From contig JAGGNK010009114.1 of the NCBI GenBank assembly GCA_017590115.1, positions 18,807,937 through 18,871,936 on the forward strand: DNA of 64,000 bases. The letters are read 5' to 3'. A program made the translations under genes and the position numbers. How positions within the stretch are numbered: the first letter of the stretch is position 1; the number at the start of each line of letters is the position of its first letter. Source of the stretch: Montifringilla adamsi. Its lineage: Eukaryota; Chordata; Aves; Passeriformes; Passeridae. Under the pieces are notes generated by a model. The model did no database searches. It worked only from the letters and a program-made list of their open reading frames with translations, and was not told the DNA's origin. Below are positions 42,301 through 54,700 of the stretch, in pieces.

Positions 42301-45300
42301 GTATCTAGCTAGGTGGTAGACAGGAAGGAAATGTTTGCATTCAAGTGGATATCACAACAGGCAGTTTGATCCTTAAGTAAAATAATAACCCTAGGAGTGT
42401 ACATGGAATTATCAACATTAAACAGCTGTTTATAATCCTTTCACGTTTGTATCAAAATGGTATATAAACAGTTATGTCTCACAATCCTAGGCAAGACAGA
42501 AAAGCATTAAACTATAGTGATATATTTCAGCAGCCTGGAATGAAAGTCGTGTGCTTGTGTCTTCAGAGTAACATATGATGTGTCTAATTTTTATTATTAT
42601 GAGAGTTTCTTGTGTTTCTGTTACGCAGACTCATCGCTGTCTTTTGATTTAAGAGCAGAGTTAATGCACTGACTCTCACTTACAGAACCTTAATGGTTTG
42701 AAATCCAGCTAACTAAAAAAACCCCACCTACATTGTGATATTGAGCCAATTGCAGTTAGAAGCTTGGATGCAATGTAAACATGATTATACCTGAACAGGG
42801 GCAGACATATGAATTCAGCAAGAAGAAAGGCCAGTATAAAATAAACGACCTGAAAAAAGGCAGGTGGGCACAGTGCATCACAGGAACATGTGGGTTATTT
42901 ATGTCTAGGCTTTGTTTCTCAGGAGACAACAGTGTTCTGATTAGAACATGCCTACATGAATGGAGACTGTATGTCTGTGCCTGAGGAGCTGTAAGTCATT
43001 TGAAACTCAACCCAAAGTCAGTCATCTGAGACAGGAAGATGCTCTGTATGTGAAGATAACCAAATGTAACTACATCAGTCAATGTCTAAGGGAACACTAG
43101 GAGCAAGGGTACCTTGGAATACGAACGTGAAATGACTGACTCAGAGTTGCTCCTGAGCTGCAAGACAATTCTTGAACTGCCAGAGATTCTAGTCACATCT
43201 GCAAAGGAGGAACTTCAGCACAGCCTTCAGACAGAGCAACAAATTATGTCCAATGGGAGAGTGTCAGAACCTTTACTCACATGTTTTGTGTTGTAAATAA
43301 AGCACTGGCCTTTCTATTCTGGACATGGAGTTATTGGGAAGGGGAACAGCCCAGGCTGTGGGAACATACCAGTCTCAAGGTCACGGTTCATTTGCCCTGC
43401 CACCTTTTTCAGTAAGCTCAATTACTCTGAATAGCTAAAGGAAAACAGAGATCATGTGCAAATAATTAATTTTAAAATAATCCTGGTGCAAACATCTTTA
43501 TGGCAAAGTATGCTACTCTTTGTTTATAACACACAAAATGATAGCCTGGGAGAGTCTGAAAAAAAAAATCAACTGCAATTCAGAAGTAAAAGAGGTGATC
43601 AAGAGTTAAGCTGAATAAATTTTTCTAGTGTTTTACAGATATGGCTTTTAATGGAAAGAGTCCTTAGCCAAAGCAAGTAGTGCCTGGATCACTGAAATAA
43701 TTTGTAACTGAAGCAAAACTCTGATTTTTGGATCTAGCTCTGATATTAGGAGGCAGTTAAGGAAACTTGACTATTCAGCTGTGGCATCAGTGTAGGGTAG
43801 GAGATTATACAGTCTGATAAAAGTGAAAATATTTTACTTTTTTTTTTTTTTTTTAGTCAGCTCTAGGCAAACATTAGAATGTCAAGGAACATATTCTAGC
43901 TCAGAAGCAACCAGAAGAGCTTTGATTTCAAGATCTTGGGAACAGAGCTGCTAACACCTATTAGAATCTACCCAGCTGATGGAAGGGTGGAATCAGGCAT
44001 TGGTATCCTCCCTACCTCTGAGTGAAATACTCAGACTGAAAAGCATAAACACATGTATTGAAAAAGTAATGATGTTTAAGTGATCACTTGCATTCCTATA
44101 TCCACCTTAAGGTTGTTCACATTGTACAGGTGGAATTGTGTATCTTATTTTCAGTTAGTCTGATTGTGGTGCTAATGCCAAGGTGGCAAGTGGGTCCCTG
44201 TATGGCCATTCATGTAAGGGCTGGACTTGATGATCCTTGGGGGCCCCTTCCACCCCAGAATATTCTGTGATTCTTTGCTTAGAACTGAGGGATTCTGTGG
44301 GATCATGATGCCAACCTGTTATGCTTGGAGCAGAAGCTCCTGCCAAAGGCAGAGGGGCAACACAGTATTCAGCACAGGGCAGCAGCAGCACAGCCGTGTG
44401 ACACAGCCCAGGTCACTCACCTGGCACAGGGATGTCCCCAGCAGTGGCACAGCTGTGTGACACAGCCCAGGTCACTCACCTGGCGCAGGGATGGCCCCAG
44501 CAGTGGCACAGCCATGTGACACAGCCCCGGTCACTCCCCTGGCACAGCCGTGTGACACAGCCCAGGTCACTCCCCTGGCACAGGGATGTCCCCAGCAGTG
44601 GCACAGCCGTGTGACACAGCTCCGGTCACTCCCCTGGCACAGCCGTGTCCCCAGCAGTGGCACAGCCGTGTGACACAGCCCAGGTCACTCCCCTGGCACA
44701 GGGATGTCCCCAGCAGTGGCACAGCCGTGTGACACAGCTCCGGTCACTCCCCTGGCACAGCCGTGTGACACAGCCCAGGTCACTCCCCTGGCACAGCCGT
44801 GTGACACAGCCCAGGTCACTCCCCTGGCACAGGGATGTCCCCAGCAGTGGCACAGCCGTGTGACACAGCTCCGGTCACTCCCCTGGCACAGCCGTGTCAC
44901 CAGCACACCCTGCTGGACACCTCTCAGAGCTGCGGCAGCGCAGCCCCTGCTCACAGCGCTTTCCGTGCTCTTGGTGCTCCTGTAAAGGGCTTTCCTCAGG
45001 TGTCCCAGCGGGCTGTGTTAGGGTGATTGAGGGCGCTTTGGGGTGCCAGTGCGTTCATGCGGGTGTTGCAGAGGAGGGGATTCCTTACCATTGAGAAGCC
45101 ATGTGATGTGGGGCACAGGGACCCCTCCCACACAGCACTGCAGCACAAAGTCTTGCCCTTCGCTCACAGTGCATCCTTTCAAGACACTGGAAAAGCATGG
45201 AGCAACCTCTTCAACTTTTGGCCCTTGAAAAGCAAAATGAAAACAGTTCTTTTAACTGAAATTCATGAAATTAGCTTTACCACTTAGAGCCTTTTCCTAA

Positions 45301-48300
45301 GTTTGTTTAGATGACATGGCTGGGCTAACCATGGTGAAATGTTTTATTGAGGGAAAGAAATAATTTTGAGCAGCGGACTGGTATAAAGAAGGGATTCTTC
45401 TCTCATCTCCTAGGCAGCATTGCCAGGCCCCAAGCTCTGTTTAGGTGGTGGTTTTCTATGCCAGAATCCATCATTTGCAGCCAATCACTAAAAGTATATG
45501 CAGCATACTAGCAGAGAGCTCAGCACAAAGAAGATAGCTAATTCTCTGCTCATTTTTTCCCAGTCCCTCTCCCAGTGAGAAACAGTGTGACTTAAGGATG
45601 CAGTTTATAGGCCTCTCATGAGACAGAAAGAAATTGTATTGGGTATCCTGGTTTAACTTCAGGCAGAGTAAATGGAGAAAAATTGCATTAACATGAACAT
45701 GGATCCAGAACAAAACTTAAAACCAGGTGAAAACATTAGAACTGAGGAGACAGGATTTGCTAGACCAAACAAAAATTTCAACCAGACCACTAAGACACTG
45801 TCTGCAAGCTTAAAATAATTTATCACTGGGACATTTTCTTGAATTTAGCAAATCCTAATTCTTGTGGCTTCCCTTTTCTTCCTCTTCACTCTATTGCACA
45901 GAATTGGTTTGTACTCAAAAAACATTTCAAATTTGGGGTGTAGAAATGCTAAGCAACTTCAAAAAAGCTAAATGGAGAACAACAATAAACCCACTGACAG
46001 TCTGTATTAAATACAAGCATTAACAGGAAACCTGAGTAGAGAATAGGCCTCCCTGTGTACAAACCATGTATTGAGATGGTTTTAGCTACACAAACAACAA
46101 AACCCACAATATGTCAGAAGGGAAACTGATGCACAAAGTGGCTTGCCAGCTATCATACACCACTTTATTCACAGAGGTAGGAATCAGAATTAACTTGCAC
46201 TGAGAAGTCAAAGAAAATTATGTATTAACCACCCTTTGACAGCTTAAAAAAGCGCAGCCACAGTTTCCGAAGTGCAGACGGGCTCACAAGAACTTACTTA
46301 CTTCTGACAGTTAACAACCAGCTGGTGGAAGTCTGGCCTTTTTGGTTGACAGCTGTACAGCTATAAGATCCATTGTCCCTCAAGCAGGCTTTCTTTATCC
46401 ACAGGCAATGAATTCCATCTTCCTCATATATTTGGACGTCTTCTCCAGCTTTAATAGGTCGGCCTTCTTTGAACCACTCCACATCTGGTTTTGGCTTCCC
46501 TGAAACTGGACAATCAGACATTTGGATTTTTATTAACAGGTATTCATAATTAGCATTATTTAGTATCTATTTAATTAGTATTATTTACTTTAGTATAAAT
46601 TAGGTACACTTTACACATATATAACTATATAAACCTTAATGGGCAATACACAAAACTGTTGTCAGAACGTTTGATATTTCCGATCTTCTAAAACTTCTTG
46701 GCCAGTCTGTCTCTTAAAATAACAAATACTTGGTAACATGTAAAACCATATCTGAAAAAAAGCTTCTGGCGGAAAACCGTTCTTCTAAAAGTCACAGACA
46801 AAATGGATGTGAAACTGAAACAGAAAAGGTTCTGTCCAAACACAAACCCTTCTTTACTCAGCATTGGCCCAGGTTGCCCAGAGAGGCTGTGGACTTTCCC
46901 TGCCCAGCAGATATTCAAAGGTCATCTTGATACAGTCCTGGACCTGCCTGAGGTGAGGCTGCATGAGCAGGGAGAAGGGCCTGTGAAAGCAACCCTGGTC
47001 ACCATCTGCAGAGAGGATTCTCAGGAGACTTTCTCAGATTATTTATTAAAGGGCATTAGGGACGTCCCACTGTGATTTCCCTGCAGACACCTTGCCTTGC
47101 ATGTAAGAGTTTGTGATTTGGGTCCAAAGCCAAACAAAAAGACATTCACTGGCTGCAATAAAAACTGGATGAGCTCCTCGTTTATCTGTGATAGGGGCTC
47201 TAGTTCCCTACCAAACAGGGTTGTGAATTAGTTAAAGCTTGCAAAGTGTGTGAGTTACTCTGACAGAAAACAATTAATGTTTTTAGTAATATACCTGAAA
47301 AATAAACTGTTCAAAATGTGCCAGGATCTTTGGAATCTTTTTTCCACTCCAAACACTCTAGACTTGTGATAGAAATTATATTCTGTGCTCATGGGGCAAG
47401 ACTCATCAAGAAATAAAATAAATTACCATGGTGTTGCGTGATTTATTTTTTTTTTTTGCCCCTAGAGAAGCAAAAAACCAATTTCTTTCTCATTTATATG
47501 AACACTTTGAAGTGTAAATGTTATTTATAAAAAAAGCAGAAAAATGCTTCCAGATTACTTTCTAAAACTGTAATTAAATAAAAAAGAGAAAAGTTCCAAA
47601 TCCATTACCAAGATTCAGCAAAATGCAACTCTCATTACTCTTCTAAGAGGTTAAAACCCATTCATATTCTGGGGAGTGAATTGTAAACCTCCCTTTTAAT
47701 TCTTACTTCATCATTTCAGCTGTTAGGAAGCACTGAGATCATGCTGACCAAATATGAGACAAAAATAGATGCCACTAAGGACATAAAGTGACTGATTGTA
47801 TTTTCTCCTCTGATATTTTTTTGGCTCAAGGGCAGTTTCACTAATTACAGTTCTGGAAAGTGTACCATCCATTTTCTCTCTTGTACCCTCATATAAAAGG
47901 GTCTAAAACTACCTCCTAGAAGGAGCAGCATTGGTTACATCTGGGGAAACCCCAGATGAGAGTGGAGATTGACACCATGGGATAGGTTGGTTTGAAAATT
48001 TCACTAAGTGTTGTGGAAACAGCACTGGATTCTGCATCTGTTTCCAAAAGGCTTTAGGAGGAGAGCAACTTTCAAACAAGCGGAATTGTTTTCCACTTCT
48101 ACACATAGAAAGGGAACCCCTTTCTGACTCCAATAATTTTCATCCCTTTACCTTTGCTTTTGAATTTTATCTCCTGGCCTTCTGATGCTTCCAGGCTCTG
48201 TGGATGGACCTCAAACTGAGGGGGAATTCCCAGGGGCTCCCTCTTCTCCATTACAGCCCCCTGAGCTCCAGACCTGTTTTCTGCCTCTCTAGTCCTGGGA

Positions 48301-48750
48301 CTGACGTGCCCTGGAGGAGGTGGAGTTTGTTGAGCTGACATCAGGAGCTGCACACCCCTTTTTCTGTTTTCACCCTGTCTGATGGAAGGGGCCTGGGATT
48401 CTGCCTTTGGTTCTGATTGCAGTTTGACAGATTGTAGTGTGATGGTGCTTGAAGTTTTCTGCAAGACCTGAGGTGCCTTTTTATCTTCTTTATGTTCTGT
48501 GTTGTTTTCTTGGTGCTGTCCTTGTTTACTTTCTTTGGCTTCTCTGGTGATGTAAAAGGACTCTTTCTTCGCTGGCACCCTGTCTTTGGTTTCAACCATG
48601 AGTTCTGTGCTGCTGGATTTCAGCTCTTTAGCAATCCCATTGCTGGTTGCCTGTTTGAATTCTGAATTTTCAACGGCTTTAACAGCAAGTGTGGTTGGTT
48701 TTGGTGGCATGCTGAAGGAAAATGAGAAGTTTGGAGATACATGACACTGT

Positions 48751-48783
<33 letters not shown>

Positions 48784-51700
48784 CAGTAATAACATAAATA
48801 TATAAGCCCTCAGCAACAAGGTGAACTGATTAACCTTTACATTCTGTCACACAGATCAAGAAGATGGGTCAAAGAGGTGAAGTGAAAAGCTTCATAAGAT
48901 GAAATCAGGGCTCAGACACTATGACAACTCAGGAATTTCTGGATGTAAGTCCACTGCTCAAGTTCTAACACGTTTTATGAGTCAGACATTAACCTTGCAT
49001 GCACTGCTTTAGATGGGAAGCAATTACACGAGATCTGAATGACCATGATGTAATACTACTTGATGCTTTAACAAACTGAGGTAATGTATAAAATAGCTCA
49101 AAATGCCACATAAAATATTTCCCTAAAGGAAAATGTAAATTGTGAAGTCATTTTCTATTTCTAATTATGGTGTCTTGTAACTCAGGTAATTTCAAAACAG
49201 GACTGAGAGGATACCAGACCAAAGTCTCAGGGAGGAAGAAGGGGTGTCGGCACCTTAAAAACTTGACTGGATGTAACAATATGGATTTATTAGGAATAAT
49301 TTTTCAGAATTATGATTGATCTGCTGCTCAGTACTTTGGGAGCACAAGAGTAGCTGACCAGCTGGGGACGTTAATCTAAGTCTCCTTCATTGAAGGTGAC
49401 TGCCTTGATCCCTAAGCTGTTACCTATAGAGCACTGTCTGTGTCTCACACTTTCACAGAATTACTCCAAGGCAGAATTGGAACATATCTGAAATAAGGGC
49501 AGTAATTTCCAGCCCAGCTCTGTTTTGCTACACTTGGTGCCATTAATTTATTCTCTCAGGGAGACTTGGGATATTTGCTGGGATAGTTTCTTCAGCTGGA
49601 GTTGAATGTACTGTTTGAGATGTGCAGTTACTTTTCAGGAAGTCAGACTTTTTCATTTTACAAAACATCTTTTTTTGTGTATGTGTGAATAAATGATGGA
49701 GGATGCAGAACTACTCTGGAGAACCACATGCATGGGGGGTTCTGCTTCCAGTGCTGCACAGTTTCATTTACACTAAACTTACTTTCAAGTATGTTCCTAA
49801 AAATCACACAGATCTGAAAAACAGAATAGTACAGCATTTTCAATTCCACTTTGCAGTTAGTACAGTGTGAGCATGCCATTTAGAAATCTTATGCAGGGCG
49901 TGTGAAAACAGATGAAACATTCCAAGGACTACAAAGCAACTGGCCTTCATCAAACTGTCTTACACAGAGAGCCTTGAATTTTTCATTCCTGCATTTCCCA
50001 TTAACAAAGAAAAGTAATTCTGTAAAATGATTTTTAAAATTATAGTAATTGAGGTTTTTTTAATCCCAATAAAGGCATAAATATTAATTTTTTCTTTCTT
50101 GTTACTTTACCCCTACTTTTGTATGTGTTTTCAGACAACAGCAAAAGACCATGGCCATAGCATGTTTAGTGTATGACAGGAAAGAATAACCAGCTCAGTA
50201 CTGAAAAGGTGCACTCAACGTTAACTCCAAAAATGACATTTGACCCCCTGGTAAAATGTAGAATTTCTGCTCACATAGCTTGGGTTTTTTTAAAATTTTG
50301 CTTTCCTGAACCAGACCAGAACTCTGTACTTCACAATGTTGCCATCAGTTCCATCAGCTATTTCCTATGAGTCTACCAGGACAGCTGAATTGGGCAGCAA
50401 GAGAGAATCTTATTCCAAGCAAACATTTTCTGACTTCCAAATATAGACTGACCCCCAAAAAATGCATCACTTTGTGAAGAAAGCACATGCAGTAAATGTC
50501 AAAATCAATGCACTGCAATTAAATAGTCAGAGAAAGTACTCCAGTAAAAAACATACCAAGGTGGCTGAGTGTAAGTGTCAGTCTTATCTGGACCTGAAAC
50601 ATAAAAGAAGAAACAGGTAAATTATACACACAATACTGTGCACAATTCCAAAAAATTGGAAGATTTTAAGCAAAAAGTATACTTAAGAATCTTCACTCTT
50701 CAAATTTTCAATGCATTGAAGTAAAGATTAAGTATCACCACACCTGGAATTGATATGGACAACAGGAAGCTGCTCAGCTGAAACACAAAAGAGGTCTTGG
50801 TCGATTTTGAGACATTGCTGTATCATGTTCACACAACCCTGCAGAACTAAAGGTTCAGGGACCCTCCAAAGCTCTGTGTTGGGGGAGAGATGTATGGAAG
50901 AGATTCCAGCTGGGAAGCAGCTTATTAAATCTTATGGTAATTCCACAGAGCTTCTAAAGGTAGGGAAAGACAAGCCATCAATCAGTGCTACACCTGAGCA
51001 TGCTCACAGTGAAACAGCAGCAGTCCTCTGGCTAAAACACAAAACCAAGTCAACAGGAGTAAAATCTCCCAAAACCCGGACTTACCTGTAAACATTTACC
51101 AACCCTTTTGCTGTGTAGCAAGAATTATCATGATTAACATGAAAAACTCAAAAGCTAATGCATGACATTTCTTCACTTTGCAACACCACCAGGAAATCTG
51201 GGAACATGGCAGAGCTATATTGATTTCCCAAGGTGCTTCATCAGCTGCACTGATAAAACTGAGCATGTACTGACCCACAGTCAGTCTCCTGATTTGTAAT
51301 CCTCCATGAATTCTCAAAAACCTTGATAGTGTTTGTTTCTCTTGGGGGCAGCATGAGATAAATAGTTGTGAGGAGAGAAAATGCCATTCTAGGTCAAATA
51401 CCAACCACATCTCTCCATTACCCCTTAATTAAGATTTCAGGATGGAATTTGTTTTCTCCTGGTCAAATCAAAGCTGCACCTATGCTGTTGTCAGCTGTGA
51501 GACTAGAAACTACAGTAGAAAGACATGTAATAATTAATTTGCAAGATAACATATTTTTCAAGTAATCAACAAACACTTCATAAAAATGCTTCCAGAGTCT
51601 CTGCCTCAGGGAAAAGACAAAATCATGTGATGGATGATATCCTCATTTCCATTGTGTTTTGCAAGCAAAAATTCACATCTAAATGCTTGGACTTGCCATG

Positions 51701-54700
51701 GCATTCAGAGTGACTAAAAGAATATATTTACACATAAACAAAAGTTGAGAAGAGAGGGAAAAAAACCCATTGACCTTGTTCCAATAAACCTGCCAAACTG
51801 TAACAGAAATAGAGAAATTAAAACTAAAAAGACTGGCTAAATGCAGAAAAGGAAGCTTCGTAACTACTGGCTGCAGACAAGACAGTACCATGCAACCTTG
51901 TCTATTAAAAGAATATTTCTTTTTCCCTCTTCACCTTCCACTCAGGGAAAAAATATAGCTATTGGAAGAAAATATCTATATATGAGATTACATGTTTTTG
52001 AAAGAACATGCAGTACTTCTGAGCCACTTGATTGTCTGCTAACATCTTACAGCATCTCTGGCAATCTGATCTGATTGATAAAAAAAAGAATTAGGTATTA
52101 TACATTGAGGTTAGGTAAGTGGAACCATCCAATTAATCAAGAGCATTGCAAAAGAGTGCCCTTTTTACCGACCTGCACTAATCCAAGAAAGAATGGATTA
52201 TTCAGAGATTGGTCAGCGTCTGAAGCAAACGTGTACCACAGCTGACTTTGTGACCCCAGTTCCGCGTCGTCTCTCAAGGCAGATGTAGCCATTACAGAAC
52301 AGAAAGCTAACCACTCCAGGGAGAGCAATTAAGAATCGAGTTTTATGTTTGGATAAAAGGCTTATTGAAAGAAACAGGCCTTTTTGTACAACCTCTGTTG
52401 AAGAGGCAAACTGTAGAAGCTTCTTCTACAATGGCTTCATCAGATTGGAACTTGCAGATAAAAAGTACAGCTTTAATTTGTAGAAAGGTTAGCTGTGGTT
52501 CTGAGCATCCCAAAAGTACATCCACTTATTATTTTTATTCCTGATTCCTTACAGAGTGACAGCATTGATGTGAAACTGAAAGTCTTGCAACAAAAAACTC
52601 ACTGCTGGGTGCACATGTAACCCACTGAGCTCACGACTGCAGCTGAAGCCAGCAGCTATGGATTTAATTATTTAATTGGGTCCAGCGACTGCTTACCCAC
52701 TGACTGCTGAACTTCCTTTTTAGTGAACTTGCTGAAGGCTGTATGATTTTGAAGCTGATGCAACAGGCACCCTAAGAAGCATCAAACTGCAAGATGAGCT
52801 GTATATGATAATGCATGTATGAAATAGAACATTCTACTTATGCAAATATATTTGTTTCCTTAATAAGCAGTGAAATAGGCTGGGTTGGGAGTTGAGGAGA
52901 CTGAATTTTAATCTTATTAAGATAGGTTTTTTCTCTCTCATAATTTAGAATTATGCTCTTTACTTTCCTAGTTCTACAAATATAGATAGAATTTTGCCTC
53001 TCATAAGGGAGTTGGTATAAATGTGCATCTGGTGCTAGTACTCAACAAATACAAAATTAATTACTGATTATAATGACAAGTGCCAGGTTCCATTTGCTGA
53101 AAATCAAATCAATATTCAAAACATGGAAGCCAAAGTCACAGGAAAAGCGAAAAGGTGTTTTTAAAGAAATCTGTTACAAAGCACTTGGATTGCCTTTTTT
53201 CCCATTGAACCAACACCATTTTTACAGCTCTAGCATGCTCCAAGCTATCATAGCATCATTTAATGAACAGAGGGAGAAAGAGAGAGAGAAGAAGAAAACA
53301 GAAAGAAGTGAGTGTTTCTTGTAAATATCAAGAACACAACCAGAGACATTTTATCAGCATGTCTGTGGCCCCTTTTCTCTCTCCTGCAAACTCTCTCTCT
53401 GCTGTACCTTGAACGGTGAGCTCTGCAGACACAGACGCCTTCCCAGCGCTGTTCACCACTGTGCACGTGTAAATTCCTGAATCAGCAAGCTGAACGTTTT
53501 GGACCTCCAAGAACTGGATGCCTGTTCTCTCATACATGTTGAAGCGCTCATTTTGCTGTAACTGAATATCACCCTGCAAATATCACAAGGCACCATGAGA
53601 CAGTAGCTATTGGCAAGAGAAGGGGAGCAAGAATTTTTTAGCAAAACATTAGGTCAAACTGCTTTTTTCCTATCCTTTAGCCAAATTCCTTCTATGAATA
53701 ATACTCATATGGTATAAACAAAACAATAAACTTTGCCCAAAATTCTGTAATTCACGTCTTCAGGAGGCTTCCTTCTTCCTCTATTTTGCCACCTACTCAT
53801 CTCAGTTTGGTTTTGGCCTTTCTCTGTTTATTATACCCAGATTCCTAGAAAAAATTCTTTTCATTGTATGTGGGCTCAAACCAGTTTTATGTTCCTATTT
53901 GCTCCCGGGAGTCAAATGCTTTTAAGCAAAAGCTTGCAATCTGGAGAGTAGTTCTCTATCCCTCAAAAGCTACACTGGAGTTAAATCCAAAGATACGGCT
54001 TTGAGGCAGGAAGAAATGTGTGTAGTTCTGTTACACAACCTAGATCATCACAATAACAATCCTTGCCTTTAAATTCTACAAAGCAATTGACCAATACTTC
54101 ATCTGTGAGTAAATCATTGCTTTTGCTTCAGCATCAGCCATTAAGAATGAATGCTTTGCTATCAGACAACACAGCTTCTCCCATCCTAAGTTTAGGAAGG
54201 GAAAGCCTACAAATTTACTATTTTACTTGGGAAGTAAACATTTGAGAAACATCACAGTGTTTACAGAAACTGTCATTCTTGAAGTCTATCAACTTATTGT
54301 TATCTGGGTGCTTTAGGTCCTAATGGTGGTTGGTGATGATACAGAAGCTTCTGTTCCTTGCAGCTTAGCAAGTAAGAAAATTATAAAGAAAACAATAATC
54401 AGAGTCAGATATTTACAAGCAGGTTTAATAATTAGTTCTGAAAAGTGCTATTTTACATGTTGAAAAAACTTCCATGCTGTAAGGAAGATGGTCATCTATT
54501 GGTTCTACAGTAGCCAGATGTGGTCCAGCAGATATGTAAGTTCATTTCCATGATATAGAAGGTAACAATCAATAGCAAAATATTTTACATAACCTCCAGC
54601 AAACTGCAAAAAAATTGTATGGAGAAGCACTAAAGTGTAGATCCAAACTGCTGGATTTGTAGTCCCTACATCCCATCTACCACACAGCCCTGAACAAAGA

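Larger units (their letters stand above)
38785..45088 (-). other. Intron between MYLK exons H and I, 6.3 kb
   Basis: It holds the possible RT fragment at 41110-41210, a short CR1 at 44201 and the minisatellite at 44389-44886. A T run is at about 43839-43855. Confidence 0.85.
45224..48151 (-). other. Introns G-H (45224-46301) and F-G (46506-48151)
   Basis: The only repeat noted is the diverged CR1 at 46856-46985. The remainder is AT-rich unique sequence. Confidence 0.85.
48712..53407 (-). other. Introns E-F (48712-50556) and D-E (50594-53407)
   Basis: An ATT microsatellite lies next to exon F and a purine tract next to exon D. Otherwise unique sequence. A further small linker exon here cannot be ruled out by eye, but the phases of D, E and F join without one. 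Confidence 0.75.

Noticed and set aside
44325..45026. Many overlapping open frames with repetitive translations (VAQPCDTAQVTPLAQ type) on both strands
   Set aside because: They are read through the minisatellite, whose modules contain no stop in several frames; no start context or domain supports a protein.
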